A stretch of DNA of 64,000 nt from Apricaphanius iberus (GCA_028564705.1 JAPXFQ010002623.1:724001-788000), one strand, 5' to 3'. Counted from the stretch's first letter, positions 51,301 to 54,539 are shown. Numbers and translations are program-made. The notes: generated by a model from the sequence alone, not told the origin.

Positions 51301-54150
51301 TTGAAAAAAACAAAGTATGTCTTACAATAAAAACAAAAAATATATACTAATCTTTTGTGAACGGTCTTTTTATATTAACATTTCATGTTACATGGAAATG
51401 TGCAGTGTATATTCAGGTGCGGCATAACATTTCTTTTCAAATTTAGCTGGTGCATCTTATATTCAGGTCTGCTCAATAGTCGTAAAAACTAAAGTACACA
51501 GTAAATTTCTGTATGCTTTAAAAGGAGATGCACCACATGATCTGTTTTTTAAAAAGGCTACTCTAATAATAAAAATAATAATATCCACACTATAATTGTG
51601 TATATTCTTGCGATTAAAAAAAGGCCTACCATCTGAATATGTTGTTCTCATACACCAGGAAAGGTGTAGCTACCCTCTTTCAGCCAGCTGACTGACCATA
51701 TGCAGAAGCAAATGAGGTAGGGGAAGCACTGCATTACTGTCTACACCATGCAGCTGGAGAAAACTACAGAAACTCTGGTATCTTATCAAAAACTTTTCAA
51801 AGCCAGAATGGTATGTCAAAAAAATTAAGCACTTTTGAAGCCAGAACACTTTTGAAACCTTGGTTTTTGTGACCATCCATGCCTTATCTAACTGGCAGGT
51901 TAACTTCATACTGCTCCATAGTTACACAGTGAAAACCCGTTGAGTTTCCTGTGAGTTTATTTATTAGACATGTCAAAACCTAGTTCACTACCCAATACTA
52001 TGACTCAAACGGCATGAGACAACAGGGCATGAACAGACACAGAAAGAAGTGTTTTAAAGTACAATTAAGTTCATATCCTTTACATTTTAATTCCGTTCAT
52101 TTAGATACTCCATCTCCTTCACCTGCTACAAAGTAAACCACTAAAAGGTATTCTGTGGTTAAAACAGCAGCAAACAAAGCAACTGTATGCTGAAAAAAAG
52201 CCTTTAAAAACTTGATCCTTTACGTATTTCAGAAAAAGAAACTTCATTCCAATATATTGGCATTTTATGGGACAGATAGACTTGGGGTAGTGTGTAACCA
52301 TGAGGTGGAAGTGAAACATTTTTAGTGAAAAGAAATGCTTTGTAAATGAATATCTCAATTGACTTTGGTGCTTTTCTAGTCATACCTCCACCTTGACTCA
52401 AACATTAATTTCAGCGCAATATGCTGCCTTTAGAGTTCAACTGATGAGTGTTAGGTGTCCACCTGGGCATCTTGATCTCAAAAACTCAAAAACCCTCATC
52501 CTTAAGGAAACGTGTCTGCCCAAAAACTGCCCTCAGGGCTGTTTAATAGAGACCCATACTGAAGAATCAAAGATGTTTAAAGCAAGATTAGGCTATAAAA
52601 TTGTTTTTTAATGTCTCACTGTTCTATCCAATATCTAAAAAGTAGTGATTGGCACAATTGCAAAGGTATTAAGACATCTTCGCCCACCCAAGCTGGCAGC
52701 CTAAGCATGAAGCCTAGTTTGTACTTCTCCGTCCGTAAGTTTGCACCCAGACCCAGACAAACTGATAGGGCTGTTTTTCATTTATAGTTCTCCGTTGATG
52801 TATCAGCGTTGCAAAGCAATTCCCCACCAAGACAGCAGGGGGTGCCAACTTTTTATGGCAGGTCATCCTACCATTGCAGTGTTGTTTCTGGTTAACTAGA
52901 GTTTATTTTCTTCAACCTGTGAATGTATTCCCCCTCAAGGGGCAATGATCGACTGAATTTAAGCTTTCATTGAGCTGGAAAGCTTTTTTCTAGAAGTGCA
53001 GCTCATAAAATACACTAAAAAGGCATGTTAACAAACACAGCAGTCTGTTTTGTTTTTGTCTACACCTCCTTGTGTTCATAGTTGCCAAAGGACCATACTA
53101 GATAAACTGTCCTTTCAATATAAAGCATTTAGTGCCCAAACACTGCATTGACTACTGATTACATCAACTATAGAACAACGATCTCTGGCTGTTGTTGAGC
53201 TGACCAATCACAAGTATACGCTTTCCCCATACCAACTCAGAGCAACTGAGACAACAAACCCACACCCCACTTTATATGTAAAATTTTCTTTACACTTCAC
53301 GATTATGCTTCACTTTAAGCTGGCCTGTTTATGAGATGCAATACCAACAAGTAGCACACAGATTATAGTTGTAACATTAAGTACATGTGATAAGATTCAA
53401 GGGGGAATGATGGAAAGTTTTTTTAACAACGGTGTGAAATTTTGAAAACGTGATATTTATTTTTGTTTGCACGTTTTCATCAACTAATGTTGCAGCAGTA
53501 GCAGTGGATAGAACACAGATGTCGAGCTCTTCCTCTATCCATGCACATATGTGGCAGTCATAGAACTAGACAATTACATAACCCCAGCAGGATTTCCTGG
53601 GATTAACTGAAATCCTGAGATGTGGACAATTAAAAAAAATGGATGTGGGTTAGGAGTCAAGAAGGTCAAGTTTGTGCTGGACATACAGGCTCCCACTACA
53701 CAACAAAAACAGACCAAACCTCTTTCTTTGACACCTTTTTTAAAATCAACCATACTCATTTGAAGCAGGATGCATACACATGAATGTCTGATAGGAAATA
53801 AACCCACACAACTCAAAAACTGCAAGTTTGTTTGCAAACAGGAGACAATACGCTTGTGAAAAGTCAACATCTTCATGCACTGCAGTCCATCATCCGTAGC
53901 TGCAGAGTTAGGGCATGCACAGACAAACAACCCAACAATAGCTCGGCTACCCAGTGAATGAGCAGGCGCCGTATGTATCCGAACTGGATTACCAGACTGA
54001 TTCACAACCATCTGGCCTGAGCAGGGGGTCTACTTACCGCGTCCTGTTGCGGAGAAATATCAACTTTATTAGAGGGTGAGTGTAATTGACCAGCCCGTTC
54101 TTGGATATGCTGGTAACCCGAAGTCTGTGGTCCAGTATTTGCAAGTCCAT
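3290..54150 (-). CDS. castor1: CASTOR family cytosolic arginine sensor (castor1-like), complete nine-exon gene
   Basis: CDS = 54150-54038, 38829-38759, 21897-21704, 17425-17290, 13555-13432, 12940-12824, 12558-12476, 8986-8892, 3361-3290: 1005 nt, 334 residues, every splice phase consistent. CASTOR proteins are tandem ACT-domain proteins that bind arginine and, when arginine is absent, inhibit GATOR2 and so mTORC1. Recognised stretches include [11 protein letters not shown] (from residue 39), [14 protein letters not shown] (95-108), [14 protein letters not shown] (113-126), [17 protein letters not shown] (about 273-289) and [12 protein letters not shown] (300-311). Ser113 and Asp308 correspond to the arginine-contacting Ser111 and Asp304 of human CASTOR1. 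REKDLSVVI, the 334-residue length and the C-terminus fit CASTOR1 better than CASTOR2, and nipsnap1 next door matches 22q12.2 synteny; parts of exon 3 look CASTOR2-like. About 51 kb of genomic span results mostly from transposons in introns. Confidence 0.9.
4480..4905 (+). mobile_element. 3' end of an L2/Rex-type LINE (or a SINE sharing its tail)
   Basis: The stretch has the recurrent teleost LINE 3' layout: a CT-rich block near 4555-4570, a segment around 4590-4660 (gatggctgctcattcagagc, then GGTTCTG repeats), and a terminal AAAGTGCCTTGTGATG...GTGCTATATAAATAAA followed by an AATTGGATT-like tail near 4885-4905. No open frame remains. The left edge is uncertain. Confidence 0.6.
7360..7540 (+). 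mobile_element. Tc1-like transposon fragment
   Basis: Around 7370-7402 the plus strand encodes [10 protein letters not shown], matching the GG-M-LWG block of Tc1-type transposases. Near 7515-7545 it has GGGGGTGAGTACTTATTATAGGC, which is common near the ends of such elements. No ends or TSD could be fixed. Confidence 0.4.
7690..8174. mobile_element. Non-autonomous TTAA-flanked DNA transposon (485 bp)
   Basis: TTAA at 7686-7689 and at 8175-8178 brackets an element beginning AGGGATTT and ending TTTCCCT. Imperfect inverted repeats run about 70-75 bp inward: ACTTGGACCTTATTCTTAGCATTCAT on one side pairs with ATGAACGTAATAAATGCTAAAACTAAG on the other. There is no coding capacity. TTAA duplications point to the piggyBac or Kolobok superfamilies. 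Confidence 0.6.
8892..8986 (-). CDS. castor1: castor1 exon 8
   Basis: 95 nt from the TTTTAG acceptor to the GTGAGT donor; enters in phase 1, leaves in phase 0. It encodes the [10 protein letters not shown] and [12 protein letters not shown] segments, including Asp308, the equivalent of an arginine-contacting residue in human CASTOR1. Confidence 0.92.
9510..9582 (+). CDS. ATG-bearing first exon inside the hAT derivative
   Basis: ATG in the context AAACCATGG opens a frame starting [18 protein letters not shown]. It reaches a good donor, CCG|GTGAGT, at 9582/9583. The next exon has been lost or lies in the deleted part. It is read as the 5' exon of the parental element's gene. No function can be assigned. 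Confidence 0.35.
9885..11493 (-). mobile_element. Tc1-like transposon with about 205-bp inverted repeats
   Basis: The ends are CAGTGGGGCAAAAAAGTATT at 9885 and its inverse at 11493; the repeats stay matched for about 205 bp with scattered changes. The right flank has the expected TA; the left flank reads TG, a mutated TA. It contains a broken transposase on the minus strand and is nested in the hAT element at 9133-11688. Total length is about 1.61 kb. Confidence 0.9.
10103..11127 (-). pseudogene. Tc1 transposase, frameshifted and catalytically damaged
   Basis: The first frame (11127-10396) starts [20 protein letters not shown] and has the paired-like helix-turn-helix, followed by the first catalytic Asp in [12 protein letters not shown]. 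The reading frame then shifts at least twice between about 10430 and 10370; the DNDPK block of the second Asp falls in a third frame. The last part (10417-10103) carries [19 protein letters not shown]. In active relatives the position before NLW is the third catalytic acid (Glu); here it is Ala. The gene is therefore dead by both frameshift and active-site loss. Confidence 0.88.
12020..12090 (+). mobile_element. Short LINE 3' tail
   Basis: AAAAAGTGCTCTGCAAATAAAATTTGATTGATTGATT resembles the 3' end of CR1/L2-type LINEs, with a GATT repeat as tail. Only about 70 bp can be recognised. Confidence 0.45.
12476..12558 (-). CDS. castor1: castor1 exon 7
   Basis: 83 nt between TTCCAG and GTGAGG. It encodes [17 protein letters not shown] and [10 protein letters not shown], conserved in the last ACT repeat of CASTOR proteins. 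Enters in phase 2 and leaves in phase 1. Confidence 0.92.
12824..12940 (-). CDS. castor1: castor1 exon 6
   Basis: 117 nt from a CGTAG acceptor to a GTAAGG donor. It encodes a variable acidic stretch (about residues 213-225) and then [18 protein letters not shown], the start of the third ACT-like repeat. Confidence 0.92.
13432..13555 (-). CDS. castor1: castor1 exon 5
   Basis: 124 nt from CCTCCAG to GTGAGA. It encodes [20 protein letters not shown] and [18 protein letters not shown]. It uses phase 1 in and phase 2 out, matching its neighbours. Confidence 0.92.
13556..17289 (-). other. castor1 intron 4
   Basis: 3.7 kb. It contains a decayed Tc1-like element (about 16040-17135). The rest (13556-16040) is AT-rich with no recognisable exon or element. 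Confidence 0.6.
16040..17135 (-). mobile_element. Decayed Tc1-like transposon with transposase relic
   Basis: Read on the minus strand from about 17118, the sequence has the order of a Tc1-type transposase: a start-like [13 protein letters not shown] segment, an HTH region rich in stops, and [12 protein letters not shown], the remnant of the first catalytic block. Multiple stops and indels interrupt it. One end near 16080-16100 resembles the terminal repeat (TTTCTCAGAAAATTTGGAATACT). The family is widespread in fish genomes. Confidence 0.65.
17290..17425 (-). CDS. castor1: castor1 exon 4
   Basis: 136 nt. The acceptor is TTATGCAG; the exon encodes [20 protein letters not shown] and continues to NGLQKNGKE. 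The donor is GAAG|GTTTCT, poor beyond the GT, but it is the only one that leaves phase 1 and so fits exon 5. The frame stays open past the donor into the intron by chance. Confidence 0.85.
17947..18673 (+). mobile_element. TTAA-flanked non-autonomous DNA transposon (727 bp) with a first exon
   Basis: TTAA at 17943-17946 and 18674-18677 flanks inverted ends AGGTATGGTGGAGGAT... and ...ATCCTCCGCTATACCT, about 20-25 bp long. Inside, 18415-18502 is an ATG exon (starts [19 protein letters not shown]) ending in CGCG|GTAAGT. The body of any transposase gene is missing. Confidence 0.6.
18415..18502 (+). CDS. ATG-bearing first exon inside the TTAA element
   Basis: The ATG opens a 29-codon frame up to a strong donor, CGCG|GTAAGT. 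It may be the retained 5' exon of the parental transposon gene. No protein family is recognised. Confidence 0.3.
20127..20156. repeat. Perfect palindrome with 14-bp arms
   Basis: AAAGCACACTACCA is followed, after a TG spacer, by its exact reverse complement. It could form a hairpin; it may be the centre of a small foldback element. Nothing in the flanks explains it. Confidence 0.5.
21704..21897 (-). CDS. castor1: castor1 exon 3
   Basis: 194 nt from TTGACAG to GTGAGT. It encodes residues 62-126, with [18 protein letters not shown], a Ser-rich loop, [14 protein letters not shown] and [14 protein letters not shown]. Ser113 is the counterpart of arginine-contacting Ser111 in human CASTOR1. It is GC-richer than its flanks, as expected for a coding exon. 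Confidence 0.94.
21898..24022 (-). other. castor1 intron 2, part downstream of the provirus
   Basis: 2.1 kb between exon 3 and the 3' LTR. It contains one hAT-like MITE (22991-23255). Elsewhere nothing is recognised. Confidence 0.5.
22991..23255. mobile_element. hAT-like MITE (265 bp)
   Basis: Inverted ends CAGACCTGCCAACC and GGTTGGCAGGT lie in candidate 8-bp duplications GATAATTC (22983-22990) and TGTAATTC (23256-23263), which match at 6 of 8 positions. No coding sequence. Confidence 0.5.
24023..24026. repeat. Target-site duplication, left copy (CTTC)
   Basis: CTTC directly before the left LTR is repeated at 36171-36174 directly after the right LTR. Four-base duplications are typical of gammaretrovirus-type integrases. 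Confidence 0.8.
24027..24643 (-). repeat. 3' LTR of the provirus (617 bp)
   Basis: On the minus strand it runs TGTCGGG...CCAACA. The U5-side ~190 bp and an internal block of about 140 bp match the 5' LTR exactly. Two short blocks (about 24219-24300 and 24425-24480) differ by many single-base indels. An AATAAA is present on the minus strand near 24270-24280. Confidence 0.92.
24645..24655 (-). promoter_or_regulatory. Polypurine tract (plus-strand primer) before the 3' LTR
   Basis: The minus strand reads GAAAGAGGGAA directly upstream of the LTR's TGTCGGG, preceded by another A/G-rich run. Position and composition fit the retroviral PPT. Confidence 0.7.
24666..25577 (-). CDS. env: env, 3' frame: end of SU and complete TM (fusion subunit)
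   Basis: 303 residues open from a GTG at 25577; the frame extends slightly upstream and is the continuation of the SU frame after a frameshift. A basic KKR (76-78) is the best candidate for SU/TM cleavage. Then come [13 protein letters not shown] (92-104), a CWWC (117-120), a helical heptad region, and an immunosuppressive-type segment leading into CX6CC (C178, C185, C186), the disulfide motif of gamma-type TM proteins. A membrane helix at about 236-255 is followed by a Cys-rich tail and a cytoplasmic end of about 40 residues. N-glycosylation sequons occur. The stop lies 20 bases before the LTR. Confidence 0.85.
   Translation of the reverse strand: MGSVNITYCNSIQTSIKSFQARADIWWWCGGKFLRSILPSNWTGLCAPVTLIMPVAIFTYDPTGDQTFLTLNNHVKKREIGHEEDPTYIDAIGVPRGVPDEYKLVNQISAGWESSICWWCTLNKNVDRINYIHYNVQKLANKTRDGFEAVHEQLKATLMAFQNRIAVDMLLAEKGGVCSIFGDQCCMFIPNNTNADGKLTRAVEGLRILSNRLKEQSGVDTSMWDKLLNNMFGKWKTLAMSIMVSLAVFVSTMVLCGCCCIPCIRSLFIKCIDKAVGNNMQGQYLLIPHLEPEGEVQRNGQSI
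25577..26587 (-). CDS. env: env, 5' frame: signal peptide and SU (receptor-binding subunit)
   Basis: 336 residues. An N-terminal signal peptide ([13 protein letters not shown], 15-27) precedes a glycosylated ectodomain. CVVC at 260-263 matches the CXXC used by gamma-type SU proteins for covalent bonding to the TM CX6CC. The last ~15 residues are out-of-frame read-through: the env frame shifts by one base near 25590-25630, and the TM part continues in the next frame. The shift is the only visible break in env. Identity of SU rests on position, signal peptide, sequons and CXXC, since SU sequences are poorly conserved. Confidence 0.78.
   Translation of the reverse strand: MHLWENKVLCTTGICIMLLVNIIFYCCGEWPYNSSANQTQVEVHSIRPRRNLMAKSTPYSLCGSSAAHRGFSQFCIPKGRSAVITIPLNTLVYKGEQAIKYKTYPLWYITNDQKDTSWSTLIADPRGYDWRRYTTTAYARHMRPLVKLDKVADKLLLTVNLTKSDLLPLKYLENGQGCTLFIIWVYKGGKDVQFPIIICQDSRNASTSVSQNQASAARGSVIKEEPSVDDYFEMMTGVGGSTNNWLLMVEQAGQEARQDCVVCMGARPILKVVPAPVELNTTCLVSLLSSVNPVKDCSNWEKLFPIADNRATPPFFDSNVAPKILLVSKMISLEIK
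26588..27519 (-). other. Pol-env gap of the provirus, no open frame
   Basis: About 0.93 kb separates the pol stop from the env start; in most class I viruses env overlaps pol. It is very AT-rich from 26600 to 27080, then GC-richer. No frame longer than 60 codons. It may hold the env splice acceptor; it could be a lost accessory gene or inserted DNA. Confidence 0.5.
27520..30732 (-). CDS. pol: pol: reverse transcriptase, RNase H and integrase
   Basis: 1070 residues without a stop. RT occupies about 60-340: first catalytic Asp161 (CIDLANAFF), LPQGF at 193-197, YVDD at 226-229. RNase H at about 520-670 keeps its acids D528 (YTDG), E571, D592 (YTDSN) and D662 (NAAADLA). Integrase: zinc site H744/H748/C777/C780; core D809, D868 (RSDNG) and E904 with D-X35-E spacing; C-terminal WSGPF at 1024-1028, a GPY/F-type motif seen in gamma-like integrases. 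The ORF overlaps the end of the pro frame by 62 nt in a different frame. All catalytic residues seem intact, so the enzyme looks recently functional. Confidence 0.95.
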   Translation of the reverse strand: MYKIDTQLSDTTFLEHLQLSRNHGREKTDHPDAVEALTVVPDSLWSDGPTDVGLVHTTPITFEMKHSDPIWCPQYPHKPQAEEGIADTIAGLLEVGVLEPSDSPYNTPILPVEKQGTGKYRMAHDLRAVNEALKTPPIATPNPYTALASLTPDLKWFTCIDLANAFFCLPLHPSVRDVFSFTFRGRKLRYSRLPQGFALSPGLFNQVLKQSLSTVQLPPGCVLTQYVDDLILAAPTVESCIAATLAVLRHLGREGYKVSRDKLQLVRQEVQFLGRKVTAQGAGLTDTHKNAILAHSKPLTVKSMLSFLGLTNFSRHYVPHYTNLTTPLRALVNVHGMKNLHAKLVWDIPAEEAFIRLKQALAQAADLATPDYTCPFFLDTSETDGIVNGILFQKNCGQRQILMYLSIKLQAIEMRQPPCTRHAAGIAHLVEKTSHIVRGYPLHILTSHGVMALVTSEMFTLSTLRQQRISRVLEAPNIVFTHEGINMADQMTISGEQHDCVRLNSVAQKIRPDLRSDPLPSGVVLYTDGCCFRDLQGQLRSGFAIVEQHGDSFQTVVSGKLDGKQSAQRAEIRALIEACKWGRDKDVTIYTDSNYGFSVIHYDLPQWKRAGFVTTTGKPIQHHADIMELLDVVMLPANLAVLKCKGHSKADTVDARGNAAADLAAKEAAGYLSRVHTQLIVTSAQELSDSFTEELQLAQQAAAPQEMTVWKDRGAVFADGFWRGPDGRLVLPAALKHTLFQEAHGVAHVSYTQMKRNLCFWWHPFLPHMIKSFLSECVVCGQFNPKPTIKPEIGAFQDLCRPGEEIVIDYTDIGTPVRGFRYLLVIIDSLTSWLSAFPARRETSQTVVKSLINHWIPCHGFPTKVRSDNGTHFKNKHLRQVEEQMGITHKFGTVYHPQSQGVVERSNSTLKLRLAKISAQTGLNWLDALPIALMAIRSSVCRTKGLTPYEMFTGRIFPGPWAGGEPQVSPHPDPDPRGDHQQLKGLVSSFLPAPRDVQGPAASASEAGRVWLKVYMRKWQEPRWSGPFQVAARTTHAVQLRGKGSTWFHWSQCAPAPDPPSCPSSAAALC
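30671..31603 (-). CDS. pro: pro frame: aspartic protease plus 2H-phosphoesterase-like domain
   Basis: This frame is the direct in-frame continuation of gag after a TGA at 31604-31606; counting residues from the TTG codon at 31585, it has 304 residues. Protease: [11 protein letters not shown] (active-site Asp25) and LLGRDLL (88-94), with one catalytic Asp per chain as in retroviral dimers. After residue ~140 comes a segment that is neither protease nor RT: LHVTFLY (His179, Thr181), then strand/helix patterns, then PHISLLLHP (His242, Ser244). Two H-x-[ST]-x motifs in strands are the signature of 2H phosphoesterases. The spacing of 63 residues is shorter than the usual ~80. The frame ends in 30671; pol continues in another frame, the switch being near a run of six T around 30745. 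Confidence 0.85.
   Translation of the reverse strand, partial: QCPQSTLVSRTKGDPMLTMDIYGHLLPFLVDTGATFSTLDRVLPDVNFSGNTVSVMGISGAPMILPVTQPLPVAVGGQRLSHPFVIAQTTPVNLLGRDLLIKLGATILCTPDGLMVTFPNGHTHCCDTMSGQFLLKDDTSQVADIFWARLTTMSARESSAAEFLRCWKPWLLELQAFVPPPDPLHVTFLYERGDPTLYQEKFETELEGQTWSVASGPCFVGKEGVALFADLTSEQHKWYMMEAEALPHISLLLHPKHQAKDLGGMVKRGVALKDWVPTQIPSVCFFSFFSDVQNRHAAFRHYFFGTFAAF
31604..31606 (-). promoter_or_regulatory. Putative gag stop-codon readthrough site (TGA-CAA)
   Basis: A single TGA separates gag and pro, which are in the same frame with no other stop. Such viruses make Gag-Pol by suppression of this stop. The stimulatory RNA structure was not assessed. Confidence 0.5.
31604..33712 (-). CDS. 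gag: gag polyprotein
   Basis: 702 residues from the ATG at 33712 (MAAEYKLLP). The open frame extends 16 codons further up but without ATG. There is no Gly at position 2, so no N-myristoylation signal. Features: PPPY late-domain motif at 129-132, a coiled-coil-prone Glu/Gln/Leu stretch at about 241-305, a capsid-like region at about 350-545, an RG-rich basic patch at 627-646, a single CCHC zinc knuckle (C652, C655, H660, C665), and PPAY at 690-693. It ends in TGA at 31604-31606, with pro in the same frame immediately after, the termination-suppression layout of gamma- and epsilonretroviruses. Confidence 0.9.
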   Translation of the reverse strand: MAAEYKLLPAPLGQEWRTLDAQLLIYISKLYSVLVDKPGEIDKKQFQADMKAMWSRHAASGEHKRCLSQMCFEEEKRFAEKAKTARSITGAKKRYLKTEKMWKTWGLTGQGIDHLCVTADSVCSADQTPPPYQNMYPVLSTSGKTNISWGLETDDGQSVLQSTQATSQRCAPPSLGTSLASPASPLPSNTAVLHWSGPSKRSVAHDPLTNEPQGDLKVDDEGQDYKLHFEVTGKGTVAHTAEEDRQLLNLVKNRTEQETDKLFLAYNGRLMEEIEQHEYRLNKVQQQMDGVLKDQDRLTSLVRGQAADLRGSTSPTKSDECATVGQVNDVQTLRVHQGEGVYQNTRTHGGTNLMFPLVGASDGSVIYKPWRLADISAITLQLPALTGGGNCWINKLNQLTSGQTLAVGDWKAIMGRMLTLTDYNEMMLQCNLVQMLDEVPFALHAPELAEWVRRKYPTPPASKILKFPWSTDVTPAEYLAKCKDKWVDVTGEYPRDARNNRNWFREAVLAGMPESVATLMKRNPDSHIYDQPTWERHITHYLQEAQDSALRDAAENKKMETALLKLHLKEAQNKLGDFHQSKKVKQMVANAAPTVGSATVLPSFPVMYAAAAPNQPFAAPYRTWHSRGRSRGRARFGGNRGLGRGQPGADGCRRCGSNEHWVRECPHPREGAIPPGQPPSHFAPNQHMVPPAYQGGQGGPQF
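33713..35529 (-). other. Provirus leader between primer site and gag
   Basis: About 1.8 kb without a sizeable minus-strand frame, long for a retrovirus. The LTR-proximal part (35040-35250) is GC-rich; the rest is AT-rich. It should contain the packaging signal and the env splice donor; GAG|GTTAGT at about 35020 is one weak donor candidate. Confidence 0.5.
35530..35547 (-). promoter_or_regulatory. Primer-binding site, tRNA-Ala-like
   Basis: The minus strand reads TGGTGGAGAATGCGTGCT, two bases (CA) after the end of the 5' LTR. It complements the 3' end of vertebrate tRNA-Ala (…GCATTCTCCACCA) over the first 14 bases, then has one mismatch. The two-base spacer is what integrase would remove from the outer LTR end. 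The tRNA comparison is from memory. Confidence 0.65.
35550..36170 (-). repeat. 5' LTR of the provirus (621 bp)
   Basis: On the minus strand it runs TGTCGTG...CCAACA. It contains five clean tandem GAACT units (35740-35765) and an AATAAA near 35790-35797. TATA-like motifs (TTTATATGG, TGTATAAAC) at about 35955-35985 lie in a block that differs strongly from the 3' LTR. Confidence 0.92.
36171..36174. repeat. Target-site duplication, right copy (CTTC)
   Basis: Matches 24023-24026 and defines the outer edge of the provirus. Confidence 0.8.
36733..37116. mobile_element. hAT MITE (384 bp)
   Basis: A perfect 8-bp duplication TTAGAATG (36725-36732, 37117-37124) flanks ends TAGAGCTGTGTTGAAATAAA and ...GATACCCAGCCCTA. 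Repeated ATCGATTC motifs occur near both ends, in inverted orientation. No coding capacity. Confidence 0.78.
37908..38406 (+). mobile_element. Probable non-autonomous DNA transposon with a short ATG frame
   Basis: The imperfect inverted ends TAGCATGGGTGCCAGCCGAAC and GTATGGCTACGTCAGGCTA suggest an element of about 0.5 kb. Inside, ATG at 38112 opens a 31-codon frame (starts [20 protein letters not shown]) that ends at TAA 38205-38207. It looks like the start of a transposon-encoded gene interrupted by deletion. No target duplication was found. Confidence 0.4.
38759..38829 (-). CDS. castor1: castor1 exon 2
   Basis: 71 nt from ATTTCAG to GTAAAA. It encodes [19 protein letters not shown] and GFK, nearly identical to the human CASTOR segment. 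The donor G|GTAAAAT is moderate. Confidence 0.93.
39065..39590 (+). repeat. High-copy teleost interspersed repeat
   Basis: Two familiar pieces: GTGTCAAACTCAAGGC...GGCCAAATCTGGCCCGCC at about 39078-39115, and from 39221 a CATC run followed by a roughly 360-bp block with GGTCACGGGGCAGCTGGAGCC, GGAGAACATGCAAACTCCATG and AACCACTGCGCCACCGTGC. I recognise the block as very common in fish genomes but cannot name the family. Confidence 0.6.
41729..42913 (-). mobile_element. Tc1/mariner-superfamily element with about 155-bp inverted repeats
   Basis: It is flanked by TA at 41727-41728 and 42914-42915. The ends CACTCAACAAAAATATAAAAGC and the inverse copy at 42890-42913 remain matched over about 155 bp. 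At 1185 bp it is shorter than a full element: the N-terminal half of the transposase gene is partly deleted. Confidence 0.85.
42041..42775 (-). pseudogene. Mariner-type transposase, N-terminal part deleted
   Basis: An open frame at 42532-42041 (163 codons) carries [19 protein letters not shown] (second catalytic Asp) and [18 protein letters not shown] (catalytic Glu; D34E-type spacing), ending at HTGY. Upstream, to about 42775, a stop-interrupted remnant [16 protein letters not shown] of the HTH region remains. The first catalytic Asp region is missing, so the enzyme cannot be active. Confidence 0.82.
44262..44352. mobile_element. Solo hAT-type terminal fragment
   Basis: Reversed, it begins TAGGGATGCACCGATCCGAC and continues closely like the left end at 41403 (TTTTTCAGTCCC..., CTGGATTTTG). 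It is either a separate truncated MITE or the far end of a larger rearranged element. Confidence 0.5.
44636..45490 (+). mobile_element. 5'-truncated LINE with reverse-transcriptase remnant
   Basis: Three consecutive frames (44568-44924, 44831-45226, 45190-45489) read as one RT with two frameshifts: [20 protein letters not shown] and [14 protein letters not shown] (catalytic FADD), then [30 protein letters not shown], and the C-terminal [13 protein letters not shown] block. This is a non-LTR RT of the L2/CR1/Jockey type. The 5' part and endonuclease are missing. Confidence 0.82.
47520..47545 (+). repeat. G-run, potential G-quadruplex
   Basis: Three runs of four to seven G separated by single T, then CGG, in an AT-rich setting. 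On the minus strand (castor1 transcript) it is C-rich. Confidence 0.5.
47665..47836 (+). pseudogene. THAP-domain exon relic of a DNA transposon
   Basis: The frame reads [17 protein letters not shown], then [19 protein letters not shown], with a C-x3-C start and RIP block typical of THAP zinc fingers. It ends in TTTCAG|GTAACT. There is no ATG, and the surrounding sequence is decayed. P-element/THAP9 or Kolobok-type transposons carry such domains. Confidence 0.5.
48290..48440 (-). pseudogene. Possible second transposon-derived exon
   Basis: On the minus strand the frame [20 protein letters not shown] continues with [16 protein letters not shown] before a stop. It looks like protein-coding relic rather than random sequence. 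I cannot assign it to a family. It may be a piece of the same or another DNA transposon as the THAP relic. Confidence 0.3.
48812..48852 (+). CDS. ATG exon with donor in intron 1 (transposon-like)
   Basis: ATG at 48812 opens [13 protein letters not shown] up to CTCTCG|GTAAGA. It sits in a GC-richer block (48660-48850), resembling the promoter-plus-first-exon modules of the neighbouring elements. No product can be inferred. Confidence 0.25.
49722..50764 (+). mobile_element. hAT element (1043 bp), interrupted by a Harbinger-type MITE
   Basis: A perfect 8-bp duplication CTGTGAAG (49714-49721, 50765-50772) flanks inverted ends TAGAGGGTGACAAT... and ...CCGTGTCACCCTCTA. Subterminal GGGACGGGA repeats occur at both sides. 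Without the inner MITE (50013-50487) about 565 bp remain, with no transposase. Confidence 0.82.
50013..50487 (+). mobile_element. PIF/Harbinger-type MITE (475 bp) nested in the hAT element
   Basis: Three-base TTA duplications (50010-50012, 50488-50490) flank inverted ends TGCTGCGTTCGAGAGCCCAT and its counterpart ATGGGCTCTCAAACGCAGCA. TTA/TAA duplications mark PIF/Harbinger. Inside, ATG at 50173 starts [11 protein letters not shown] and meets a GAGAG|GTAAAA donor at 50206/50207. Confidence 0.75.
50780..51480 (+). mobile_element. Pogo/Tigger-like transposon scraps
   Basis: Near 50994-51100 the plus strand encodes [20 protein letters not shown], like the N-terminal HTH of pogo-type transposases. 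Near 51405-51475 two GTGC...ATATTCAGGT units resemble the ends of such elements. No frame is intact. Confidence 0.3.
54038..54150 (-). CDS. castor1: castor1 exon 1 (coding part, start ATG at 54148-54150)
   Basis: It encodes [12 protein letters not shown]...[12 protein letters not shown], equivalent to the human MELHILEHRVRV start. The donor is CGCG|GTAAGT. 113 nt leave phase 2, fitting exon 2. Upstream sequence to about 54420 is CpG-richer than the surroundings. Confidence 0.93.
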
Positions 54151-54430
54151 ATTTCTTGCTCACGACCAGTTTTCCCTTCGCTCGTGCTTTAGCACAGAAA
54201 ACGTCTCTCTATCTGAACGCTATCATTCAAATGTTAAATATAGTCGTGGACGAGGAGCATTGCCGACGACTATAAACCCCCGCGTCCCGTTGGGCCCGTC
54301 TCACAGGACGAGAAAAACATCCGACCAAGCAGCCTCCCTAAACTACTGTATCTAGTCAAATACAGGGGCTGCCCTACACAGACACGCCCCCTGCTGTTAA
54401 AGCTACAAGTCCCCTGGCATGTACTTTCGA
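54151..54430 (-). promoter_or_regulatory. Probable castor1 5'UTR and promoter
   Basis: A CpG-enriched block directly upstream of the start codon in otherwise AT-rich DNA. The minus strand has GGGGGTTTATAGTCG near 54270, a weak TATA-like motif. The transcription start cannot be fixed. Confidence 0.4.
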
Positions 54431-54539
54431 AAAGTTGAACACCGGAATTCAGTATCCGTATTGAGATTTCAAAATAAAAAGAGTATTTTCCGTTGATAAT
54501 AATTATGTTATATTTTAAAAGAAATGTCTCTAACTTCAT

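Larger units (their letters stand above)
38830..54037 (-). other. castor1 intron 1
   Basis: 15.2 kb, the main transposon trap of the gene: a fish interspersed repeat (39065-39590), hAT with mariner inside (41403-42966), a hAT end (44262-44352), a LINE RT fragment (44636-45490), a THAP-domain relic (47665-47836), a hAT with Harbinger MITE inside (49722-50764), and pogo-like scraps (about 50780-51480). Stretches 39600-41400, 42970-44260, 45500-47500 and 51500-54030 show no convincing feature. Confidence 0.6.
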
